Below, piece after piece: positions 57,439 through 64,000 of a stretch of 64,000 nt of DNA (position 1 is the stretch's first letter; each line of letters starts with the position of its first letter). The position numbers and the translations under genes are program-made. Below the pieces are notes generated by a model. That model saw only the letters and a program-made list of their open reading frames with translations. It searched no databases and was not told where the DNA came from. Source of the stretch: Suillus spraguei (Eukaryota; Basidiomycota; Agaricomycetes; Boletales; Suillaceae); assembly GCA_016800925.1 (NCBI GenBank), contig JABCPU010000001.1:372001-436000 (forward strand), in the 5' to 3' direction.

Positions 57439-58588
57439 ATGTTACTCACATCTATCACTGGCACGGGCCTTCCCATGCAGCCTGATCGCTTGCCCGTCGG
57501 TCATTATGTCCACATCTCTACTCCCTATGGCCAGTATAGCACTGCGATCGTCAAGCCAGCAATAGCCGACCGCAGCGTTTCTTGGCACGATACCCTCATC
57601 ATACATGAACACCCTGACACGTTTTCCAAGTGGCTCGTGTCCATTTTCAAATCTAAAGTAGTTCACGTCGAAATTCGTGCCTTGTATGAGCCTGGACAAA
57701 TGCATGAGGTTGTGTGTGCGTTTGACATGACCTTCAAACAATTGCTTGCAGAAAGACAGCTTAGTGAGTCCTCACCTTTAGTAATGTCATCGTTTGCTAA
57801 CGCCGATTCCGAAGCATTGAATTCGGATGTCAAAAATCAGGGTGTATCCCTCAAACTGCAAGTAGGCGATACTGATGAGGTATAAAAATTCATTCAAGGC
57901 CTTACGATCACTGCTAATTCAAATACAGCAGACGCATCCACGAGAAAAAAATGTTGTCATATTCGGCGAAACTGGCTCAGGGAAAAGTTCAGTTATCAAT
58001 GTTATTGCGCAAGAGGAGATCGCAAGGACCACCAATGATGCAGTGGGGTGTACCTCTGAATCCAAACGCTACTCAGTAGACATTTACGGCCAGAAATTCA
58101 CCCTGTTTGATACAGCGGGTCTCAATGAGGGGACTGCAGGCACAGTGCCACATAAGCAAGCGAAGCGACAGCTGAAGACCTTGTTGGACCAGCTCCACGA
58201 GTCACCGTCGGATGGAATCGACCTTCTGGTGTACTGCGTGCGTAAACCGACTTCCAATCGCGCTATCCTTAACGCCTACAACACTGTTTACTCCTGGACC
58301 TGCCGGAAGAAGAGAGTCCCAATCGTCGTCGTCGTCACAGGATTGGAATTTGAGAGTCCCATGAAGAGCTGGTGGGATGATAATGAGGAGATATTCGACG
58401 ACATGCATCTCGCAGGTCATGCATGCGTCACAACGATTCAGGAATATCCAGGCATTCTAGAAGACTTCGCTCGTCGCGTTGCAGAGTCGAGCAAGATTCT
58501 GCGTGACCTTATCATGAACCAGTGCCCAACTTCAGCAGTCGATGACAGCCATGGGAACGGGGTGCTGGCTGGTCAACGGGCTGAATAG
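57439..58588 (+). CDS. C2-domain/AIG1-like GTPase, copy B, intact
   Basis: Two exons (57439-57879, 57929-58588) joined by a 49-nt intron with a GCTAAT branch-like site, 366 residues. Residues 1-110 look like a degenerate C2 domain (LLTSITGTGLPM, YVHISTPYGQYST, SVSWHDTLIIHEHPDTFSKW, VVCAFDMTFKQLL), of the type seen at the N-terminus of many agaricomycete NLRs. Residues 150-366 are a P-loop GTPase: PREKNVVIFGETGSGKSSVI (G1), YSVDIYGQKFTLFDTAGLNE (G3), KRVPIVVVVTGLEFESPMKS, where TGLE stands at the expected N/TKxD position, then ACVTTIQEYPGI. It resembles AIG1/GIMAP-like and septin-related GTPases expanded in mushrooms. No transmembrane segment. An immune or self-recognition role is inferred from fold and context only. 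Confidence 0.85.
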
Positions 58589-58995
58589 TTGACTGCCCAT
58601 CAGTAGATCAAGCGACGCCTTGTACACGCTGGCATGTGATTGCGGCGGCTACAGCTCCGTTCACTAGCCTTCAATATCATTTTTGTCAATCCCCTTCCTA
58701 CGTTCGTTTACTCACCTTCTCTTAAAGCTACCATTTGCTCCTTCGGCCAAATACTGTGCTACCAGTTTGTTTCCTTATTATTCTGCCCCTTTGTCTGTCC
58801 GACATCGACCATTCTCGTTTACCTTGAATACCGCTATTAGTCGTATAGATAGGGCAGAGTATGTTGAACCTCCGATTTGGAGAATTGAAGACTTTGACCC
58901 TGTCATTTTCGTTCGAAAGAAAAGGACGCCAGTTGCGTCGCCCTTCAAGAGATTTTGCACCGGCAAGTCATTGTAAGTCTTCATCGTCTGACTGA

Positions 58996-59210
58996 TGGAA
59001 CCACTGCGCATATAGTGGTATGTTATGGCCTCGGGGACATCACAATTCGGATCTACAGCCCTGGCTTGAGATTCTGGATGGACGTACTTGGCTATAGGGG
59101 GAGACTGGCTGTACAGCCATGACGAGGAAGACTGGTTGCAGATAAGAGGAGGCCGGGACTGGTTACAAAGGGTGGAAAAGGCTGGCTGCAGACACCTCAT
59201 GGCCAAGCAT
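58996..59210. repeat. Low-copy repeat with imperfect GACTGGCTGCAGA-type units, copy 2
   Basis: Partner of 56352-56650, here about 350 bp after the intact GTPase gene and shorter. Ends CACCTCATGGCCAAGCA. Confidence 0.75.
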
Positions 59211-59224
59211 GCTGTAGCGTCTGT

Positions 59225-59674
59225 TTGGACGACGATGGAAAAGTTCTAGAGCAAGTACATCATCGAATCGGAAATGCCTTTGCTACCAGCATCTCAAGAA
59301 CCAGATTTCTTGATGTTTCCAACGCTTCTTGTGCTGAGATAACAAAAATTCTCCACATCTGCAGCTTATTTGACATCAGATGCAGACACATTATTGATCA
59401 TCCATGCTATGAAGGCACTTGCCAGTTTTGCAAACGAAACACGGGGAAGAAACCGGTCAATTTCCAACACTCTCAACTACGCATGTCAAAACTGGGCCTT
59501 CCATCTGGCGCGAGGACCTCATCCATAGAACAATGCGCTCAAACACCTGTTCAAGTCTTTCTAGAATCGTGTTCTGTCCTGGCTCGAAAGGCAGTGGTGT
59601 TTAACGGGTTTACCTCGTTGTGTCCGAAGGAGCAGAAACTTACAACGATGCATATATTTTCACGACTCGGCTGA
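59225..59674 (+). CDS. Unassigned frame, Cys/His-rich
   Basis: Open for 149 codons, beginning MDDDGKVLEQVHHRIGNAFA. A CxxC-spaced segment (HPCYEGTCQFCKRN) suggests a possible metal-binding stretch. No family is recognised and no splice partners are clear. An overlapping frame further on (YNDAYIFTTRLTLQEPGSSK) may belong with it after a shift. Probably decayed coding sequence of the accessory region. Confidence 0.3.
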   Translation: MDDDGKVLEQVHHRIGNAFATSISRTRFLDVSNASCAEITKILHICSLFDIRCRHIIDHPCYEGTCQFCKRNTGKKPVNFQHSQLRMSKLGLPSGARTSSIEQCAQTPVQVFLESCSVLARKAVVFNGFTSLCPKEQKLTTMHIFSRLG

Positions 59675-60772
59675 CCCTCCAGGAACCAGGGTCATCCAAG
59701 TTACGTCACGCGTTTGTCGATTTGATGCAAAATGTCACAGTCTCTTGGCGTCATCTTTGTTCCTTACCTTTGCCGAACGCAGCAATTATGAGCCAAATCC
59801 GCGGATGCGATGAGTACCTTGTGTGATACAAGGGTTGAAGATGAAAATTTCTTGAGGGGACTTTCGCATTGGACGACAGTTGTCCATGCGTTGATGTTGA
59901 AACATGAGACGCCGCTGTCCGTGCGGTGAGCGTAAGTGTCAGGCTCAAATATTTGGCTCGTTAAAAAGCATCTAAGGTAGGGCGGCCCGGATCTGCAAAG
60001 CCGATTGGGCGAAGTGCGCTCTGACTCTGCTTTAAAGCAGTTTGTTTTTGGCATAGCTCAGGTTTGCGTTCGTAAGCACACACTTATGTTAGTACGATCA
60101 CAGTTTGTGACCACTGCAGGTGCATCAATGCGTTGCGCTCACACTTGCTTTAGTTGCATTTTTTATTTCGTTGCGGCTCAACTGCACCATGTCGTCTATA
60201 TTATTTTAGAGATCAATGTTATCTTCAGAGTGCGCTACCAGTGAAGTCGTAAGCGTTCGTAATGCGCGTAAGTTAAGCGTTCATTTCAGTGGTTTTGCAA
60301 ATTACTCACACGGTAAAATTATGTCAGCAGAAAGTAATCCTAAAAAGGCATGCCAGACCTGAGATCTGATCTAGGTAAAGCACACATACCCCGCATGCAC
60401 AAGTTGCTAAACGGTTTCTCGCTAATGCAGTCTTTTGATACGAGTCACTTCAAAATTCTGGCTGCCTGCAGCGGTTGGTATAAGCCTGTGATAAGTGTGG
60501 AACCGCTCATTGTGGTGCTGAGTGACGATATGCATGACGAACAGCTCCAGGGCCGAGGCTGAGGCTGACATTGATCGGGATTATTGTGAACACACCACCT
60601 GCCATGTACGGATATGACTAAGCCAGACTTCGCTTCATGTCTTCCCAGGTCAACTGAGGGTGCACTAGTGTACATACCACAACCACACGTTCCCTACTCT
60701 GAAAAAGTCACGCCATTCACAATCGTCTGCACACTTCTTCATCCCGTTTCCTGAATCTCTGAGAGAGAAATC
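59675..60772. other. Intergenic before the GH72 gene
   Basis: No gene recognised. Contains the promoter of the glucanosyltransferase gene. Short frames at 60005 and 60350 have no motif. Confidence 0.3.
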
Positions 60773-62749
60773 ATGCGAGCGAGCTCACGTTTCGCAGTTG
60801 GCCTTGCTCTCGCGGGTGCTTTTTTAACTGGTGTTGACGCTGCCATTCAGACGGTAACTCGCAATGGAAGATATCTCTATACCGCGGACGGGAACAGGTT
60901 TTATATCAAAGGTGTAGCTTACCAGGAGCAAGGTAAGGACATCCGTAAACATCAAGTCGGCTTGATGTTTCCTACTGTCAAATGTCGTGTCAATGCTAAC
61001 ATTGGGATGCAGGCGCGGTGATTGCGAGCGCAAGCAATACTTTTCTTGAGCCATCCACTTTCATTGATCCTCTGGCCAATGGCACTGCCTGCACCCGTGA
61101 TCTTCCCTACCTGCAACAACTTGGTGTCAATACCATCCGTGCCTACAGTGTTAACTCATCACTGGACCACGACTCTTGTATGCAAACATTCAGTAATGCT
61201 GGTATTTATACTATGTAAGTATCCATGAAGCATTCTCAGCCAATCAGTCCATTGATATTGTCTAGTATCGATCTTTCTCTACCAGGGAATGGTTCGATGG
61301 ACCGCAACGCCCCAACCTGGACCACTAATCTACTTGATTTATACATCGAGACCATCAACGTCTTCTCAAAATACAACAACGTTTTGGCTTACAACGTTGG
61401 GAATGAAGTCGTCATTCAAGCCAACGGCACCGCTGCTGCTACCTTCGTCAAGGCAGCTGCTCGTGACGTGAAAGCATACATGTAGGCTAAACCCAATTAC
61501 TAGATCCCTTCCCATGACGCTCAAGGTCTTTTCTCCCAGTAATTCTATCAAATCCAGCGCGCTCGTTGGTTATGCGTCCATAGATGGAGATGCTACATGG
61601 CTGGACCCCTTAGCCAACTACTTGTCCTGCGATCCCTCTGGGTCAAACTCTGGTGCAACTGCCCTCGATCTATTCGGGTTGAATAACTAGTTAGTTTGAA
61701 TTATTGGGATTTCATTTATTGATTATTGACATTGTCCTTTAGTGAATGGTGTGGAAATTCAACCTTCCAGGCTTCTTATGCTGGTATAGAGGGTCAATTT
61801 GCGGGTTACAATGTTGCAGCCTACTTCAGTGAATTCGGGTGCATTACTTCTCCTCCTCGTCTCTGGACAGAAGTCGGGGCACTTTTCAGCTCGGAGATGT
61901 CTCCTGTTTGGTCCGGTGGTGTCGCATTCTCTTACTTCCCAGCTACGAGCGTTCAGGGACAGTTTGGTATGGTTACGATCTCGCCTGATGGATCTACCGT
62001 CACTACAAGCAGTGATTTTACCAACCTTGAGACTCAGTATGCCGCTGTGTCGCCACCTAATTCGCCTTCGCAGAGCAATGCCGGTAGTGCTACATATCCA
62101 TCGTGCCCTCAACAGAACTCAAGCTGGCTTGCCTCCAACACTCTTCCTCCCACACCTAACTTTGCTGCTTGCCAGTGTCTCGAAAACGATCTCAGTTGCC
62201 AATTTACACCTTCGACCAGTAATTACACGGCAATCGTTGGATCGTTGCTAGATTACGCGTGCGGCCTCATTGGACAAGCTGGCGGATCTTGCAGCGCGAT
62301 TTCTTCCAACGGGACAACAGGACAATATGGCGAGGTATCTGGATGTGACCCTAGTAAGTTCATGATGTGAGAATCCTGCACAGCGCAAGCCCTGATCATT
62401 TCTCATAGCCATAATGTTGTCCTATGTGATGAGCGACTACTACATCGCAAACGGGGCCAATGCTCAAGCGTGTAGCTTTGGTGGGAACGGGACCGTCAAT
62501 AGCAAGGCACCGTCCAGTGCCAGCGCTGCAAATGCCGCGGCATCGTCTTGTCTCGCAAGTGCTACGGGCACATCTGTCCCCACTCTCCCTGCAGGAGCCC
62601 TGAGTCCCTCATCATCATCGAGCTCGGGTAGCGGAAGTGGTAGTTCACATAACGCCGCATCAGTTGTTCTCGCTGATGCTAGGACCCTAATGGGTATGGG
62701 AGTCCTTGTTGCAGCTGCTATCGCTAGTGGACTCTGGACCATAGCGTGA
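60773..62749 (+). CDS. GH72 beta-1,3-glucanosyltransferase (GAS/GEL type) with CBM43
   Basis: Signal peptide MRASSRFAVGLALAGAFLTG (cut near GVDA-AI). The catalytic domain follows over several exons: RNGRYLYTADGNRFYIKGVA, YLQQLGVNTIRAYSVNSSLD, VLAYNVGNEVV (acid/base Glu), YFSEFGC (nucleophile Glu), VWSGGVAFSYFPA. A CBM43/X8 module with conserved cysteines comes next (NFAACQCLENDLSCQF, YACGLIGQAGGSCSAI, CDP, SYVMSDYYIANG). A Ser/Gly-rich stretch and a hydrophobic C-terminus (LMGMGVLVAAAIASGLWTIA) preceded by a small-residue site predict a GPI anchor. The enzyme elongates and remodels cell-wall beta-1,3-glucan at the plasma membrane. Introns at 60934, 61215, 61483, 61690 and 62353 all keep frame. 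Confidence 0.95.
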
Positions 62750-63019
62750 GGACCCTTCTCGAATTTTATTTATATTACGGACTTTTGTATAAATGGATGG
62801 TTTTTATGTACATATATTTGTACATCCATCTAACTACAATACTCCTCTTATGTAATATGTGTTATTTTTTATATTCTGAAAGTCTCAGACTCGGCAGCAA
62901 CCAGGCAGGACGACTGGGCCGTTTGTTTAAACATGTTTTGTCTAATTGTGGCAGAGTTTGTTTGTATCTGACATGCTCTGTTGATCCCCTGAAAATATTT
63001 TTGCACCAGTACCTCCAAG

Positions 63020-63337
63020 ATGGCTGCATCACCGCTAGCAGCACAAGACACCAATGACAAATGGGGCTTCGGTGAAGACCCAGATAATATGGGACCTATG
63101 TCCAGTGCTGACCCCCTCGTCGACGACGCGCCTCTGGCAGCAGACGAGACGACTTCTGGGCAAATGGCCAGCGGCTCCAGTCATAAACGTACCTCCAGCG
63201 GTGACAATGGTGCTTCTGGCAGCAAAACCGACTCCGGTCGCGAAAAGATATCCAAGGTGCTTAGGTCTCCTCTTATTCTTGTTGAATCCTCCGCTAGCTT
63301 GGATCTCTACCGGCTGCGCAATGATCTTGTCTCCTGA
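63020..63337 (+). CDS. Unassigned low-complexity frame
   Basis: Starts MAASPLAAQDTNDKWGFGED and is Asp/Ser/Ala/Gly-rich (ADETTSGQMASGSSHKRTSS), i.e. disordered. A possible donor follows GREKISK at about 63257. What comes after could contain a hydrophobic C-terminal stretch (LFAGLALVFSLF) in another frame. Not recognised; could be a short real protein or the first exon of a longer gene. Confidence 0.35.
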   Translation: MAASPLAAQDTNDKWGFGEDPDNMGPMSSADPLVDDAPLAADETTSGQMASGSSHKRTSSGDNGASGSKTDSGREKISKVLRSPLILVESSASLDLYRLRNDLVS

Positions 63338-63765
63338 CTATGATACTGGGCGATTAGTTGGTTCTGCGACTAAGCGACTTGCTACACCTGTCCCTGGTCG
63401 CTCAACCCTCACGTCGAAATTTTGCGTGCAAATTCCTCTGTTCGCTGGTCTTGCCCTTGTCTTCTCGCTGTTCTGATTCGCTTCATTGTCTGGCCTCATG
63501 TTGAACACATTGTGCTGCACAGCCGAACAAAGTATACATTGGCGGGTTACCAGACCATACACGCCAAGAGGACCTTCAAAGCTGTTTTGGAAAGATTGGA
63601 AGGATCACGCATATCGAATTGAAGTTCGTTGTTTAATTTCGCTTGGGGAGTTGGTTTTTTTACTCAACGTCTGTCGTATAGAATCGGTTACGGTTTTGTC
63701 GTAAGTTATTACTGCGTCTAGTCGCATTGGTCACCTCATGGAGGCTCGTGGTAGGAATTTGACAG

Positions 63766-63999
63766 CCGCGAGGCTGCGGAAGAAAGTGTTGCCAAATACA
63801 ATGAAGGGTACTTCATGGGTAACAAAATACGAGTGGAGCTTTCCCACGGTCGTGGACGCGCTACCAGGCGGTCTGATGATCCCGGCGCTTGCTTCAGATG
63901 CGGTGAAACTGGCCATTGGGCCAGGTACGTAGTTAATGGTCACGGTCATTTGTTGCTCACGGCTTTGCAAATAGGGAATGCCCTCGTTTACAATCGTGA
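63766..63999 (+). CDS. 3' end of SR-like RRM plus CCHC zinc-knuckle protein (partial)
   Basis: The exon from 63766 reads REAAEESVAKYNEGYFMGNK then IRVELSHGRGRATRRSDDPG, the end of an RRM (RNP-type GYFMG-K-I-V-L turn) followed by DDPGACFRCGETGHWAR. A 50-nt intron (63925-63974) joins to ECPRLQS and a stop at 63997-63999, completing CX2CX4HX4C. The RRM start lies upstream (a YGFV-like exon near 63690) but I could not place the junctions; there may be more exons or a break. RSZ-type SR proteins with this layout act in splicing and mRNA export. The rest of the gene could also be lost. Confidence 0.6.
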
Positions 64000-64000
64000 G

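Larger units (their letters stand above)
56670..58640 (+). repeat. Segmental duplication, copy B (with C2-GTPase)
   Basis: Pairs with 47840-50222. Includes promoter copy 3 of the dispersed repeat and an intact C2-GTPase gene. Compared with copy A it lacks about 400 bp, mostly upstream of the gene. Confidence 0.85.

Noticed and set aside
1..64000. CRISPR array, integrative phage or bacterial operon
   Set aside because: No regularly spaced repeats, no phage genes and a eukaryotic intron structure throughout.

Overview
The window reads as nuclear DNA of a filamentous basidiomycete, most likely an Agaricomycete. Almost every gene is broken by several GT-AG introns of about 45-60 nt. The proteins are fungal housekeeping and regulatory types, and the right half carries mushroom-type accessory material: tandemly related C2-GTPase genes, decayed NLR and WD40 fragments, and a Tigger/pogo-like transposase tail. 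No operon-like, bacterial or viral organisation is visible. All coding calls come from reading exons and family motifs by eye; nothing was searched against a database.

Left two thirds (about 0.9-45.6 kb) is gene-dense and conserved. In order: a small spliced mitochondrial LEA-like protein (-); BAR-SH3 protein Rvs167/Hob1 (-) divergent from SDO1/SBDS (+); ISA1 iron-sulfur assembly factor (+); proteasome chaperone UMP1 (-); Vid30/Gid1-RanBP9 GID-ligase scaffold (+); QDE-1-type RNA-dependent RNA polymerase (-); spliceosomal MFAP1 (-); a 667-bp TA-flanked inverted-repeat element; a WGR-PARP (-); an HMG-box factor (+); a class-1 dihydroorotate dehydrogenase (-); TRAPP subunit Trs31 (-); a BTB protein with a 7-nt microexon (+); a cullin-N-terminal-like protein (+); a decayed PL8 polysaccharide lyase (-); an unrecognised coiled-coil/acidic protein (-); UVRAG/Vps38 (+); a PUF-family RNA-binding protein (+); and ribosomal protein uS14/RPS29 (-).

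The right third (about 45.7-60.7 kb) is accessory and repeat-rich. It has two tRNA-Lys(CUU) genes that differ only in intron length, a near-perfect 77-bp-arm palindrome joined to a transposase tail, two copies of a C2-GTPase gene inside a roughly 2-kb segmental duplication with a third partial upstream copy, a plant-COMT-like O-methyltransferase using a GC-AG intron, and remnants of WD40 and NLR genes. Beyond 60.7 kb conserved genes return: a GH72 glucanosyltransferase with CBM43 and GPI signal, and the 3' end of an SR-like RRM/zinc-knuckle protein at the window edge.

Three genes that otherwise look coherent (Vid30, the cullin-like gene, the PL8 gene) need one-base corrections, two of them in or beside homopolymers. 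They may be draft-assembly errors or real lesions. The most interesting material is the C2-GTPase family embedded among NLR debris, the hidden small mitochondrial protein, the extreme splicing cases (3-nt coding start exon, 7-nt microexon, GC-AG intron), and the palindrome/tRNA cluster.
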